Made by a program: the position numbers and the translations under genes. The notes below the pieces were generated by a model that saw nothing but the letters and a program-made list of their open reading frames with translations, ran no database searches and was not told where the DNA came from. Below, one piece after another: positions 14,973 to 24,830 of a stretch of DNA of 49,499 bases. Source of the DNA: Verrucomicrobiota bacterium (GTDB lineage: Bacteria > Verrucomicrobiota > Verrucomicrobiia > Opitutales > Opitutaceae); NCBI GenBank assembly GCA_023391285.1, contig JAEWBF010000088.1, forward strand, positions 1-49,499, given 5' to 3'. How positions within the stretch are numbered: position 1 is the first letter of the stretch; each line of letters opens with the position of its first letter.

Positions 14973-17282
14973 GTGAACACCGCCAACCTCCCGAAGCTCG
15001 ACTTCTCCACGCTGCAGCCCGGCCTCGCCGCCCTCGCTGCCCTCGCCGCCGCCACCGGCGTTCACGCGGCCGAAGGAGCATCCGACGACAACACCGCGGC
15101 CGAAATTCTCCCAGAGCTTTCCGTCCAAGCCCAAAAACAACGCGAGGTCGCCTCCCCCAAGTTCACCGCCCCTCTCGTCGACACGCCCCAAACCATCTCC
15201 GTCATCCCCAAAGAGGTCTTCAATCAACAGGGCGCCGCCTCCCTCGCCGATGTCCTCGGCAACACTCCCGGCATCACCTTCCTCGCCGGCGAAGGCGGCC
15301 ACGTGTCCGGCTCGAATAGCTTCGTCATGCGCGGCTTCGATGTCTCCGGAAACATCTTCATCGATGGCGTCCGCGACAACGGCAACTACGGTCGCGACAT
15401 CTATAACCTCGACCAGGTCGAAGTCGTAAAAGGCCCCGCCGGCGACAACGGCCGCGGCGCCGCCTCCGGTTACCTCAATCTCGTCACCAAAACCCCGCAG
15501 CAGGAAAACTTCGCCCACGCCACCGCCAGCTACGGTTTCGACGAATACGCCTCCGCCGAACGCCGCCGCACCACCATCGACGTCAATCACGTCGTCAGCG
15601 AAGGCGACTCCGGTGCCGCCATCCGCTTCAACGCTCTCTGGCAGGATGGCGGCGTCGCCGGCCGCGATTTCGCCGAAAAGAAAACCTGGGGCATCGCACC
15701 GTCCTTCGCCTTCCAACTTTCCCCCGCCACCCGCCTCGCCGTCACGTATCAACACGACCAGCAAAGCGACCGCCCCGAATACGGTGCGCTCGCCGGCACG
15801 CTCGAAGGCACCGCCACCGCCACGCGCCCCGCGCTTCCCGTCGATCGCAGCCGTTTCTACGGCCTGCTGAGCGACTACGACGACGTCACCGTCGACGTCG
15901 CGAGTGTCCGTCTGGAGCACGACCTCACCCCGACGATCCGCCTCACCAACTTTACCCGTTACAGCAACACCGACCGCGACGCTCTCTACACCGTCCTCGG
16001 CGCGCTCGACCTGCGCCCCGACATGAACGACGGCAGCATCACCGAGCTCGTCACCACCAACCGCCAGGCGTTCGCCCGCGAGATCGAAACGCTCGTCAAC
16101 CAAACCAACATCGCCTCGCAGTTCACCACCGGCCGCTTCGACCACTCTTTCGCCGGCGGCCTCGAACTCATCCGCGAAAACGGCGAAACGCTCCGCGACT
16201 GGACCGGCCTCGGCACCGTCGGCGAACTCAGCAAGATGGTGAACGTCACCGCCGCCGGCGCGCCCACCGACCCCACCCTCGTCGTCGGCACCAACCCCTA
16301 CAACCCCAACCCCGCGCGCCCGATCACCGGCTTCGCCCCGACGTATCGCTTCATCGACGACATCCGCATCGATACCGTCGCACTCTACGCCTACGACACC
16401 ATCAAGCTCTCCGAACGCTGGCAGGCCACCGGCGGCGCGCGTCTCGAGTATTACGAAGTCAACTACGACATCTTCGACCGCACCACCAACACGAGCGCGC
16501 CGTTCAACACCGACGACCTCGTCTTCACGGGCAAACTCGGCCTCGTCTTCAAACCCGCCCGTAACGGCTCCTACTACGTCTCCTGGGGCGTCGCCGCCCA
16601 ACCGCCCGGCACGAGCAATCTCTCCAACGACAACGGCTCCCGCAACAACGGCACGCCCGGCACCACCGGACAAAACTCCCCCAACGCCAAGCCCCAGAAA
16701 TCCTACAACACCGAGCTCGGCACCAAGTGGGATTTCTTCAACCGCAAGCTCACCACCTCGCTCGCGCTCTTCCGCAGCGAACGCACCAACATCTCCGTCG
16801 CCACCGACACCAACGGCGTCCCCACCCTCTACGGCGACCAAACCGTGCAGGGCATCGAAGCCGGCGTCTCCGGTCGCATCACCAATAATTGGATACTTTT
16901 CGGCGGCCTCTCCTACCTCGATTCCGAAAACTCCAACGCCGCCAACCCCGTCCAAAACGGCTCCGAGCTGAACTGGACGCCTTCCTGGTCCGGAAACATT
17001 TGGACCACCTACCGCCTGCCCTTCGGCCTCACCATCGGCGGCGGCACCCAATACACCGGCACCTCGCGCGTTTCGCTCAACAACACCAACGCCGCCGAAC
17101 TCCCGTCGCATTGGATCCTCAACGCCGTCCTCGCCTACGACGTCACCAAAAATTTCAGCGTCCGCCTGAACATCAACAACGTCTCCGACGAGCTCTACGC
17201 CCGCGCGATCAACAACAACTCCAACCGCGCCTACTTCGGCGATCCGCGCACCTACCTCCTCAGCGCCGACCTCCGATTCTAA
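14973..17282 (+). CDS. TonB-dependent siderophore receptor, Fiu/PiuA-like
   Basis: 769 residues from GTG 14973, which places a proper signal peptide (AALAALAAATGVHAAEG) at the N-terminus; the open frame runs back to 14808 but that part has no signal character. The TonB box region is followed by the plug: DTPQTISVIPKEV, VMRGFD, IFIDGVRDNGNYGRDIYNLDQVEVVKGPAG, TKTPQ. The plug wording is very close to catecholate receptor Fiu. The 22-strand barrel ends in the C-terminal Phe signature (LLSADLRF). It imports a ferric siderophore, likely catecholate type, across the outer membrane. The PiuC/YbiX-type gene follows, as in the fiu-ybiX pair. Confidence 0.9.
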   Translation: MNTANLPKLDFSTLQPGLAALAALAAATGVHAAEGASDDNTAAEILPELSVQAQKQREVASPKFTAPLVDTPQTISVIPKEVFNQQGAASLADVLGNTPGITFLAGEGGHVSGSNSFVMRGFDVSGNIFIDGVRDNGNYGRDIYNLDQVEVVKGPAGDNGRGAASGYLNLVTKTPQQENFAHATASYGFDEYASAERRRTTIDVNHVVSEGDSGAAIRFNALWQDGGVAGRDFAEKKTWGIAPSFAFQLSPATRLAVTYQHDQQSDRPEYGALAGTLEGTATATRPALPVDRSRFYGLLSDYDDVTVDVASVRLEHDLTPTIRLTNFTRYSNTDRDALYTVLGALDLRPDMNDGSITELVTTNRQAFAREIETLVNQTNIASQFTTGRFDHSFAGGLELIRENGETLRDWTGLGTVGELSKMVNVTAAGAPTDPTLVVGTNPYNPNPARPITGFAPTYRFIDDIRIDTVALYAYDTIKLSERWQATGGARLEYYEVNYDIFDRTTNTSAPFNTDDLVFTGKLGLVFKPARNGSYYVSWGVAAQPPGTSNLSNDNGSRNNGTPGTTGQNSPNAKPQKSYNTELGTKWDFFNRKLTTSLALFRSERTNISVATDTNGVPTLYGDQTVQGIEAGVSGRITNNWILFGGLSYLDSENSNAANPVQNGSELNWTPSWSGNIWTTYRLPFGLTIGGGTQYTGTSRVSLNNTNAAELPSHWILNAVLAYDVTKNFSVRLNINNVSDELYARAINNNSNRAYFGDPRTYLLSADLRF

Positions 17283-17299
17283 CCCAATCTTTCTCTTTC

Positions 17300-17365
17300 C
17301 TCTTTATCTTTCTCTCCGCCTCCGGTCCCACGCCCCGGCCCTTCGATCCAGAGAAAGATAAAGAG
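17300..17365. repeat. 16-bp inverted repeat after the Fiu-like receptor gene
   Basis: CTCTTTATCTTTCTCT (17300-17315) and its exact complement at 17350-17365, with a 34-nt GC-rich loop. Outside the core the arms continue as T/C- and A/G-rich sequence with imperfect pairing. The receptor stop is 18 bp upstream. It could slow transcription between the receptor and the hydroxylase gene. Confidence 0.7.
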
Positions 17366-17411
17366 AAAGAAGAAGAGAAAAATCCGACCCCCGCCGCTGT
17401 CCCGCTCTCAA

Positions 17412-17435
17412 CTCTCAACCCTCAACTCTCAACTC
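17412..17435 (+). repeat. Interspersed CTCAACTCT-type repeat, copy 2
   Basis: Identical over 24 nt to 4243-4266. It ends 9 bp before the ATG of the PiuC-like gene, so it occupies the place of the ribosome binding site, where no Shine-Dalgarno sequence is seen. Confidence 0.7.
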
Positions 17436-17444
17436 GGCCCGGAC

Positions 17445-18125
17445 ATGCTCCTCTCCATCCCCAACGTCCTCACTCCCGCCCAAGTCGCCGAATCGCGCGC
17501 CTTGCTCGAGTCCGCCGAGTGGATCGACGGCAAGGCCACCGCCGGCCACCAGGGCGCACGCGTCAAAGACAACCAGCAGCTCGCCGTCGACAATCCCGTC
17601 GCCCGCCAGGTCGGCGCCACGATCCTCAAAGCCCTCAGCGCGAACCCGCTCTTCATGTCCGCCGCGCTGCCGTTGCACATCCTCCCGCCGATGTTCAACC
17701 GCTACTCCGGCGGCCAAACCTTCGGCACGCACGTCGACGGCTCCATCCGCATCATCCCGGGCACCGGCCACCGCATCCGCACGGATCTTTCCTGCACGCT
17801 CTTCTTCGCCAATCCCGACGAATACGACGGCGGCGATCTCATCGTCGAAGACACCTACGGCTCGAAGTCCGTGAAACTCCCCGCCGGCCACATGATCCTC
17901 TACCCGTCGACGAGCCTGCACCGCGTCACGCCCGTCACCCGCGGCACGCGCCTCTGCTCCTTCTTCTGGCTGCAATCCATGATCCGTAACGACGCCCATC
18001 GCTCCCTGCTCTTCGACATGGACGTCGCCATCCAACGCCTCGGCGCCGAAAAGCCCGACCACCCGTCCGTCGTCCAGCTCACCGGCGTTTACCACAACCT
18101 CCTCCGCACCTGGGCCGAGATGTAG
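17445..18125 (+). CDS. piuC: Fe(II)/2-oxoglutarate PKHD-type hydroxylase, PiuC/YbiX family
   Basis: 226 residues, cytoplasmic. The double-stranded beta-helix fold carries the iron ligands H96 and D98 (GTHVDGS) and H159 (SLHRV), with the 2-oxoglutarate-binding Arg near 169. Length and the LLSIPNVLTPAQV start match PiuC/YbiX. The family sits next to Fiu/PiuA-type receptors in many proteobacteria and is made under iron limitation; its substrate is not established. Here it also follows such a receptor, 162 bp downstream. The next gene, a PepSY membrane protein, starts 34 bp later, suggesting one unit. Confidence 0.9.
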   Translation: MLLSIPNVLTPAQVAESRALLESAEWIDGKATAGHQGARVKDNQQLAVDNPVARQVGATILKALSANPLFMSAALPLHILPPMFNRYSGGQTFGTHVDGSIRIIPGTGHRIRTDLSCTLFFANPDEYDGGDLIVEDTYGSKSVKLPAGHMILYPSTSLHRVTPVTRGTRLCSFFWLQSMIRNDAHRSLLFDMDVAIQRLGAEKPDHPSVVQLTGVYHNLLRTWAEM

Positions 18126-18159
18126 CCCGCATCCAACTTCCAACTACGGTCGTTCACCC

Positions 18160-19278
18160 GTGCGCAAACGCCTCTGGAAACTCCACTCCTGGCTCGGCCT
18201 CGTCGCCGGCCTCGCGCTTCTCGTGATCGGCCTCACGGGCAGCGTCCTGGTGTTTCACGAGGAACTCTCCGCCCTGCTCTGGCCGAAGAAATACGCCGTC
18301 ACGCCGACCGACGCCGGCCGCCTTCCCCTCGACACGCTCCTCCGCCACGTCGAACAGCAACTCCCCGATTACGAGGTCACCGGCTGGCACGTCCAACACG
18401 AGCGCCCGCACTTCGCCGACAATCTCTACGTCATCCGCCGCGGCACCAACATCTGGCTCACCGCCACGCTCGACCCGTTCACCGGCCGCGTCCTTTCCCA
18501 GCCGCACGCCTACAACGAAGCGCTCCGCGGCTGGATGCTCGAACTGCACCAGCAATTCTTCGCCGGCGACGTCGGCCTCGCGATCACCGGCGTCTTCGGC
18601 GTCCTCTTTATCCTCCTCGGCCTCTCCGGTGTTTATCTCTACCGCGAGTTCTGGAAACACCTCTTCACCTTCCGCTGGCGCCGCGGCGCGCGCATCCTGT
18701 TCTCGGATACACATAAGTTCACCGGCATCTGCTCCGTCGGCTTCAACCTCATCTTCGGCTTCACCGGCGCCTACTGGAATCTCACCCACACGGTCGAACA
18801 CGTCACCACCCCCGAGTTCGAGCAACCCGTCATCGAGCGTCGCCTCTATCCGGATACGCTTTCGATCGACGCAATCGTCTCCGACTCCACCACGCGCCTC
18901 CGCGGTTTTCGCGCCCACTTCATCTCGCTCCCCAGCGTTCCCGCCGCGCCCGGTATAATCCTCTGGGGCGCCGTCGAACCGCGTTTCTTCCTCACCAACG
19001 CCTTCGGCAGCACGATCTCCTACGATTCCGCCACTGGCGCACACACCGCAACGAACGATCTTCGCACCGCCGGTTGGTGGACGCGCGTCGCCGACACCTT
19101 CGAAGCCCTGCACTTCGGCAACTTCGGCGGCCTCACCGTCAAAATCATCTGGTCCCTCGCCGGCCTCACCCCCGGCATTCTCGCGGTCACCGGCTTCAGC
19201 ATCTGGCTGCTCCGCCGCCGCGCCTCTTCCCGTTCCATCGCGCCCGCCCCAGCGCTCACTTTCGCGCATGAACAATAG
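18160..19278 (+). CDS. PepSY-associated transmembrane protein (PiuB/FpvG-like), copy 1
   Basis: 372 residues from GTG 18160. Four main membrane helices: WLGLVAGLALLVIGLTG at the N-terminus after KLHS, two in the middle (about 130-160 and 185-210, with conserved His in DTHKFTG) and one near the C-terminus. The periplasmic loops match PepSY-type domains. Relatives such as FpvG and FoxB reduce ferric siderophores at the inner membrane, and the conserved His in HSWLG and HKFTG could bind haem. The 3' end overlaps the next receptor gene by 11 bp, so translation is coupled. Confidence 0.82.
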   Translation: MRKRLWKLHSWLGLVAGLALLVIGLTGSVLVFHEELSALLWPKKYAVTPTDAGRLPLDTLLRHVEQQLPDYEVTGWHVQHERPHFADNLYVIRRGTNIWLTATLDPFTGRVLSQPHAYNEALRGWMLELHQQFFAGDVGLAITGVFGVLFILLGLSGVYLYREFWKHLFTFRWRRGARILFSDTHKFTGICSVGFNLIFGFTGAYWNLTHTVEHVTTPEFEQPVIERRLYPDTLSIDAIVSDSTTRLRGFRAHFISLPSVPAAPGIILWGAVEPRFFLTNAFGSTISYDSATGAHTATNDLRTAGWWTRVADTFEALHFGNFGGLTVKIIWSLAGLTPGILAVTGFSIWLLRRRASSRSIAPAPALTFAHEQ

Positions 19279-21439
19279 TCCTCTTCTCCGCCGCGCTTCC
19301 TTTTCGGTTGCCGCGCTCGTTCTCTTCGCAGCGCCGCTCGCCGCCCAAACCGCCGCCGAGCCCATCACCGAGCTCCCGCTGCTCAACATCACCGCGAGCG
19401 CCGACGCCTCCGCCGCCGGCCTCTCCGAAGCCTACGCCGGCAACCAGGTCGCCACCGGCGGCCGCGTCGGCCTCTTCGGCTCGCAGGACTACATGGGCAC
19501 GCCATTCAACTTCACCGCCTACACGCGCGAGCTCATCGAAAACCAACAAGCCGCCAGCATCGGCGAAGTCCTCCTCAACGATCCCGCCGTCCGCGTCGCC
19601 CGCGGCTTCGGCAATTTCCAACAACTCTACCTCGTTCGCGGCCTGCCGATCTACTCGGACGACATGGCCTACAACGGCCTCTACGGCCTGCTCCCGCGCC
19701 AATACCTCGCCGCCGAACTTGTCGAGCGCGTCGAAGTCCTCCGCGGCGCCAACGCGTTCCTCAACGGCGCCGCGCCCGGCGGCTCCGGCCTGGGCGGCGC
19801 CGTCAACGTCATGCCCAAGCGCGCACCCAACGCGCCCCTCACCCAGCTCACCACCGGCTTTCAATCCGGCGGACAATACGTCGCCTCCGCCGACGTCGCT
19901 CGCCGCTTCTCCAACGACCGCGCCGGCGCCCGCCTGATTCTCGCGCACCGCGATGGCGACACCGCCGTCGACGGCGAAAACACCTCGCTCGGCCTCGTCG
20001 CCATCGGCCTCGATTTCCGCACCGACGCCTTCCGCCTCTCCGCCGATCTCGGCTACCAGGATTTCAAGAAAAACGCCTCTCAACCCAGCATCACCATCGC
20101 CTCCGGCCTCGCGATTCCGCCGCCGCCCCGCGCCGATCGCTCCGTCGCCCAGCCGTGGACGTATTCAAACGAGCGCGACACCTTCGGCACGCTCCGCGCC
20201 GAATACGATCTCGCCGAAAACGTCACCGCCTGGCTCGCCGCCGGTCTCCGTGAAGGCCACGAAAGCGCCACGTTCTCCAACCCCACCGTCATCGACGCCA
20301 CCGGCACCACCTCCGCTTACCGTTTCAACAACGTCCGCGAAGACGACGTCACCACCGCCGAAGCCGGCCTCCGCGCCACGCTCACTACCTCCGCCCTCTC
20401 GCACCAACTCACCGCCACCGCCGCCACCTACGGACTCGAATCCAAAAACGCCTACGCGTTCTCCGACTTCGCCGGCTACGCCAACAATCTCTACGCCCCC
20501 ACCGTCGTCACCGCGCCCACCGCCAATTTCTTCACCGGCGGTTCGATGACCAACCCGCTCGTTACCGAGCGCACCAAAACCTCTTCCTTCGCCATCGCCG
20601 ACGCGATCTCCGCGCTCGACGCCCGCCTCCTCCTCACCGTCGGCGCCCGCTACCAGAAAATCACCGCCAGCAGCTACGACTACAACACCGGAGCCCTCGG
20701 CTCCCGCTACTCCGATCACGCCGTCACGCCCGTCGGCGGCATCGTTTACAAGTTCACCCGCAAGCTCTCTGCCTACGCCAACTACATCGAGGGTCTCACG
20801 AAAGGCGACGTCGCTCCCGCCGCTTCCGGTTCCACGCCCGTCGTCAACGCCGGCGAAGTCCTCGCCCCCTACAAAACCGAACAACTCGAGCTCGGCCTCA
20901 AATTCGACGCCGGCCGCCTCGGCGGCTCCGTCGGCGTCTTCGACACCCGCAAACCCATCGCCGGCGTCGGCCCCGACAATCGCTTCCGCATCGTCGACCA
21001 CCAGCGCCACCGCGGCCTCGAGCTTTCCGCTTTCGGCGAACTCGCTCCGTCGCTCCGCATTCTCGGCGGCATCAGCTTTCTGGATACCGGCGCCTCCGGC
21101 CGCGACGCCATCGGCGCGCCTGACACCCAACTCAACCTCGGCCTCGAATACCTCGCCCCGTTCGCCGAAAATCTCTCCTTCGACGCCCGCCTGATTCACA
21201 CCACCGAGCAATTCGCCGACGCCGCGAATACCCAGCAACTCCCCGACTGGACCCGCCTCGATTTCGGCGCGCGTTACACGATGCCACTCGGCGAAAACCG
21301 CACGCTCACCCTCCGCGCCCGCCTCGAAAACGTCACCGACGAAAGCTACTGGGCTTCCGCCGGCGGATATCCAGGCGCCGGATACCTCACCGTCGGCGCC
21401 CCGCGCACACTCCTCGTCTCCGCCACCTTCAACTTCTGA
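19268..21439 (+). CDS. TonB-dependent ferric-siderophore receptor
   Basis: 723 residues, starting inside the preceding PepSY gene. Signal peptide to about residue 24 (VLFAAPLAAQT). Plug domain: NFTAYTRELIENQQAASIGEVLLNDPAV, then LVRGLPIYSDDMAYNGLYGL, VERVEVLRGANAFLNG and GGAVNVMPKRA. This is the layout of hydroxamate-type receptors (FhuE/FpvA-like) but without an N-terminal signalling (STN) domain. The barrel ends TLLVSATFNF with the terminal Phe. It differs from the other two receptors in the island in plug wording, so a different siderophore is likely. Confidence 0.88.
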   Translation: MNNSPLLRRASFSVAALVLFAAPLAAQTAAEPITELPLLNITASADASAAGLSEAYAGNQVATGGRVGLFGSQDYMGTPFNFTAYTRELIENQQAASIGEVLLNDPAVRVARGFGNFQQLYLVRGLPIYSDDMAYNGLYGLLPRQYLAAELVERVEVLRGANAFLNGAAPGGSGLGGAVNVMPKRAPNAPLTQLTTGFQSGGQYVASADVARRFSNDRAGARLILAHRDGDTAVDGENTSLGLVAIGLDFRTDAFRLSADLGYQDFKKNASQPSITIASGLAIPPPPRADRSVAQPWTYSNERDTFGTLRAEYDLAENVTAWLAAGLREGHESATFSNPTVIDATGTTSAYRFNNVREDDVTTAEAGLRATLTTSALSHQLTATAATYGLESKNAYAFSDFAGYANNLYAPTVVTAPTANFFTGGSMTNPLVTERTKTSSFAIADAISALDARLLLTVGARYQKITASSYDYNTGALGSRYSDHAVTPVGGIVYKFTRKLSAYANYIEGLTKGDVAPAASGSTPVVNAGEVLAPYKTEQLELGLKFDAGRLGGSVGVFDTRKPIAGVGPDNRFRIVDHQRHRGLELSAFGELAPSLRILGGISFLDTGASGRDAIGAPDTQLNLGLEYLAPFAENLSFDARLIHTTEQFADAANTQQLPDWTRLDFGARYTMPLGENRTLTLRARLENVTDESYWASAGGYPGAGYLTVGAPRTLLVSATFNF

Positions 21440-21464
21440 TCCCGCTTCCAGCATCGCCGCTTCA

Positions 21465-23471
21465 ATGAACTCCGGTTCCGCCAACCCGCTTTGCCGCCGC
21501 TTGATCGCCGCCGCGCTCGCCTTCTTCTCGGCGAGTGCGCCCTTCACCTTCGCCGCGGAGAAGGATGACACGTTCTCTCCGGAAGCGCTCGAACTCGCCC
21601 CTTTCGTCGTCACGGCCGACGGCGCGCAAAGCATCCTGCACATCACCGCGCGCGACCTCGAACAACGCCAGGCCATCGACCTCGAAGACGCTCTCTCGCT
21701 CGACCCCAGCATCACCGTCGGCGGTTCCACTGGCATCGCCCAAAAAATCTACGTCCGCAATCTCGGCGAAGAGCTCCTCAACGTCTCCATCGACGGCGCC
21801 ACCCAATCCGGTTCGCTCTTCCACCACATCGGCCGCATCACCCTCGAGCCCGAGCTCCTGAAACAAGTCGAAGTCCAACCGGGCATCGGCAACGCCGCCG
21901 ACGGCCCCGGCGCACTCGGCGGCGCCATCCGTTTCGTCACGAAGGATCCCACCGACTTCCTCGCCCCATCCGAATCCGCCGGCGCCCTCCTGAAATACGG
22001 CTACTTCAGCAACACCCGCGGCTGGAAAGCCAGCGCCACCGGTTTCGGCCGCGCCAATGCAAATCTCAGCGGCCTCGTCAGCCTCGTCTCGTCCGAACAC
22101 GAGGAAATCGAGGACGGCGACGGCCGCCGTCTCCGCGGTTCGGATACACGCCAGAACGTCGTCCTTGGCAAAGTGGTAAGCACCTTCGGCGACCACCAGA
22201 CCGCGCGCTTCGGCTTCGAATACCTCGACGAGGTCGGCAACAAACTCCGCCGCCCCGAGTGGGGTCCCAGCCCCGCCAATCCCATGTTCTACATGGAGGC
22301 CAACCGGCGCACCGCGACGTTCGGCTACGAAGCGAATCCCGCGTCCTCCGACTGGCTCGATCTTCGTTTTAACCTCAGCCACACCGCCGCCGACATCCTG
22401 CAAATCGCCGCCTTCGGCCCCTACACCGGCGAAATCGCCGGCACGCAATTCGATCTCCGCAACACCCAGCGCGCCGGCTCGCACGAGCTGATCTACGGCG
22501 TCGACTTCCGCCGCGACGAGGTCAGCGCCGGACCCAACACCGCGCCCGACGCCCACAGCGAAGAGGGCTACGTCACCGGCCTCTTCCTCCAGGACAACAT
22601 CACCGTCACCTCCGCACTCACGCTCCACGCCGGCGCCCGCTACGACGCCTACCGCCTCGAAGACCGCCAGCGCCAGAAGTTCAGCCACGAGGGTTTCAGC
22701 CCCAACGCCGGCTTCACCTACCAACTCACGCCTCGCCTCAGCCTCAACGGCAGCGCCGCCACCGCCTACCGCGGTCCGGGCATCAACGACGCCTTTCGCA
22801 TCGATCTCTCGCAAAACGATCCGAACCTCGACGCCGAAAAAGCCCAAAACTACGAGCTTCGCTTCCTCTTCCGCGACGGACGCCTCCAACTCGAAGCCGG
22901 CGCCTACGCCAACCGTATCGACGATCTCATTACGAACACGCTCCCCTGGTCGCGCATCTACCGCAACGCCGGCGAACTCAAGACCGACGGCTGGTTTGCC
23001 CGCGCCACCTACGCCTTCTCCCGCGCGCATTTCAGCCTCCAATACAACCACGCCGACACCACGCTCAACGGCCAGACCGCCACGCGTTACCAATACAGCT
23101 CCCTCGTCTCGCGCATCGGCGACAGCTGGGTCGCCGACGCCTCCTGGCGCCCGCTCGATCAGCTCAGTCTCGGCTGGAACACCCGTCTCGTCCAAGGCAT
23201 CGACGACATCCTCGTCCCGTTCGACATCACCGGCGTCCCCAACAGCCGCATCGATAAACCCGGCTACGTCACGCACGATTTCTATCTGCGCTGGACACCG
23301 CCCTTCGCCCGCGCGCTCACGATCGATCTCACCATCAAAAACGCCTTCGACAAAACCTATCGCAGCCACGGCAGCCTCGAAGACCTCACCGCCTTCCCCG
23401 GCTTCGGCGGCGTCGTCGGCGCCCCCGAGCCCGGCCGCGACCTCCGCTTCAGCGCCACACTCCGCTTCTAA
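21465..23471 (+). CDS. TonB-dependent receptor, haem-receptor-like
   Basis: 668 residues, 25 bp after the previous receptor. Signal peptide to about residue 28. The plug reads ALELAPFVVTADGAQ, LEDALSLDPSITVGGSTG, IYVRNLGEELLNVSIDGATQSG, VEVQPGIGNA, GALGGAIRF. In the barrel, TAYRGPGINDAF and NDPNLDAEKAQNYEL recall the FRAP/NPNL boxes of haem receptors, but the match is partial, so a metal or other cofactor is possible. It ends FSATLRF. No haem-uptake ABC transporter is beside it. Confidence 0.8.
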   Translation: MNSGSANPLCRRLIAAALAFFSASAPFTFAAEKDDTFSPEALELAPFVVTADGAQSILHITARDLEQRQAIDLEDALSLDPSITVGGSTGIAQKIYVRNLGEELLNVSIDGATQSGSLFHHIGRITLEPELLKQVEVQPGIGNAADGPGALGGAIRFVTKDPTDFLAPSESAGALLKYGYFSNTRGWKASATGFGRANANLSGLVSLVSSEHEEIEDGDGRRLRGSDTRQNVVLGKVVSTFGDHQTARFGFEYLDEVGNKLRRPEWGPSPANPMFYMEANRRTATFGYEANPASSDWLDLRFNLSHTAADILQIAAFGPYTGEIAGTQFDLRNTQRAGSHELIYGVDFRRDEVSAGPNTAPDAHSEEGYVTGLFLQDNITVTSALTLHAGARYDAYRLEDRQRQKFSHEGFSPNAGFTYQLTPRLSLNGSAATAYRGPGINDAFRIDLSQNDPNLDAEKAQNYELRFLFRDGRLQLEAGAYANRIDDLITNTLPWSRIYRNAGELKTDGWFARATYAFSRAHFSLQYNHADTTLNGQTATRYQYSSLVSRIGDSWVADASWRPLDQLSLGWNTRLVQGIDDILVPFDITGVPNSRIDKPGYVTHDFYLRWTPPFARALTIDLTIKNAFDKTYRSHGSLEDLTAFPGFGGVVGAPEPGRDLRFSATLRF

Positions 23472-23495
23472 AAAGAATAAGCATCCATCCCCCCA

Positions 23496-23522
23496 TGTCA
23501 TTCTGAGCGAAGCGAAGAATCC
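23496..23522 (+). repeat. Interspersed 27-nt repeat (TCATTCTGAGCGAAGCGAAG type), copy 1
   Basis: TGTCATTCTGAGCGAAGCG followed by AAGAATCC. It is identical to 44574-44600. The inner part contains direct AGCGA/AGCGA units. It lies between a receptor gene and a PepSY gene. Direct repeats of the ATTCGTG/ATCCGTG type follow at about 23587-23650. Confidence 0.75.
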
Positions 23523-23672
23523 ACTTGGACCCAGGCCTCCTCCAACCCACTCCCGCCGACGGCGTCCTCTCCCTCCTTCTTCGTGTCCATTCGTGTCGAT
23601 TCGTGGTTCCCCTCTGACTTCGATCCGTGTTCATCCGCGCCCATCCGTGGTTGAAAAATTTCATCTCCTTCG

Positions 23673-24830
23673 GTGCCCCTCCGCAAAATCATCTTCTGGC
23701 TCCACCTCGCCTGCGGCCTGATCGCCGGCATCGTCATCGCGATCATGTCCGCCACCGGCATCGCGATCGCCTTCGAAGAAGAAATCCTCGCCTGGATCGA
23801 TCGCGCACCCGCCCGCATCGCCGCCCCCGCCTCCAACACCACCCCTACGCCCATCGCCGACCTGACCGCTCGCCTCCGCGAAACGTATCCAAACTTCAAC
23901 GTCACCACCATCGTCGTCCCCCGCGACCCGGAGCGCGCCTACGAATTCTACGCCGGCCGCGACGGTCCGCTCTACGTCGATCCGCACACCGGCCTCGCCC
24001 GCGAATCCCGCGCCCACGCCGCACACGATTTCATCCACACCCTCGAAGAATGGCACCGCTGGCTCGGCCGCCCCAACGGCCTCACCTCCACCGGCCGCCT
24101 CGTCACCGGCATCTGCAACTTCGCCTTAGTCATCCTCTGCCTCACCGGCCTCTGGCTCTGGTTCCCCAAACTTTGGAATTCCCGCGCCCTGCGCCCGCGC
24201 CTCGCGCTCATCAAAAATTTCCGCGGCAAGGCCCGCGACTTCAACTGGCACCACGTCTTCGGCTTCTGGTCGCTGCCCATCCTCATCATTCTCGCCGCCA
24301 CCGGCGTCGTCATTTCCTTCGAATGGGCGCACCGCCTCGTCTTCACCCTCGCCGGCGAAGAAGCCCCAAAATCCCGCAACTACGGCATGATGGCCGTCCC
24401 GCCCGCCGTCGTCCCCGCTCCCCCTCCCGGCACGCTGCCCGTATCCGCCGAAACCCTACTCGCAAGCGCCCGCACCGCCTTCCCCGACTGGCAATCGCTT
24501 CGCCTCGTTCTTCCCGATTCGGCTTCCTCCGCCCCTGCCTCGCTCGGCGTAACGCTCCCCGACCACATGCCGAGCCGCGCCTACGTGCCCGTCGAACTCG
24601 ATCCATTCACCGGAGAGATTCTCCAGGCCACGCCTTTCGAATCCCGCAGCGCCGGCCTCCAGGCTCGCGTCTGGATCCGGTTTCTTCACACCGGCGGCGC
24701 CTTCGGCCTGCCCGGCAAAATAGTCGCGACCCTCGCCACCGCCGCCTCGCTCATCCTCGTCTACACCGGCTTCGCCCTGTCCTTCCGCCGCTTTTTCAAG
24801 CGCTCCGCCGCCGCCCCGTCCACCTCTTGA
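23673..24830 (+). CDS. PepSY-associated transmembrane protein, copy 2
   Basis: 385 residues from GTG 23673. N-terminal helix after FWLH (LACGLIAGIVIAIMSATGIAIAF), then an extracytoplasmic loop with HDFIHTLEEWHRWL, a second helix (ICNFALVILCLTGLWLWFP), a third after DFNWHHVFGFW and a C-terminal one (LATAASLILVYTGFALSF). The paired His residues in the loop and at helix ends fit a haem-bearing ferrisiderophore reductase, by analogy with FpvG/FoxB. Clearly paralogous to 26192-27394: both share the LITGICN/VTGICN and KARDFNWH segments. A 201-bp repeat-rich gap separates it from the receptor before it. Confidence 0.82.
   Translation: MPLRKIIFWLHLACGLIAGIVIAIMSATGIAIAFEEEILAWIDRAPARIAAPASNTTPTPIADLTARLRETYPNFNVTTIVVPRDPERAYEFYAGRDGPLYVDPHTGLARESRAHAAHDFIHTLEEWHRWLGRPNGLTSTGRLVTGICNFALVILCLTGLWLWFPKLWNSRALRPRLALIKNFRGKARDFNWHHVFGFWSLPILIILAATGVVISFEWAHRLVFTLAGEEAPKSRNYGMMAVPPAVVPAPPPGTLPVSAETLLASARTAFPDWQSLRLVLPDSASSAPASLGVTLPDHMPSRAYVPVELDPFTGEILQATPFESRSAGLQARVWIRFLHTGGAFGLPGKIVATLATAASLILVYTGFALSFRRFFKRSAAAPSTS

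Noticed and set aside
14967..17111. 714-codon open frame on the minus strand opposite the Fiu-like receptor
   Set aside because: Its composition (Gly/Val/Asp/Glu-rich, no hydrophobic core or motif) is that of a shadow frame in GC-rich DNA. The plus-strand receptor has full family signatures.
21462..23501. 679-codon minus-strand frame opposite the third receptor
   Set aside because: Same shadow pattern; the receptor on the plus strand accounts for the open frame.
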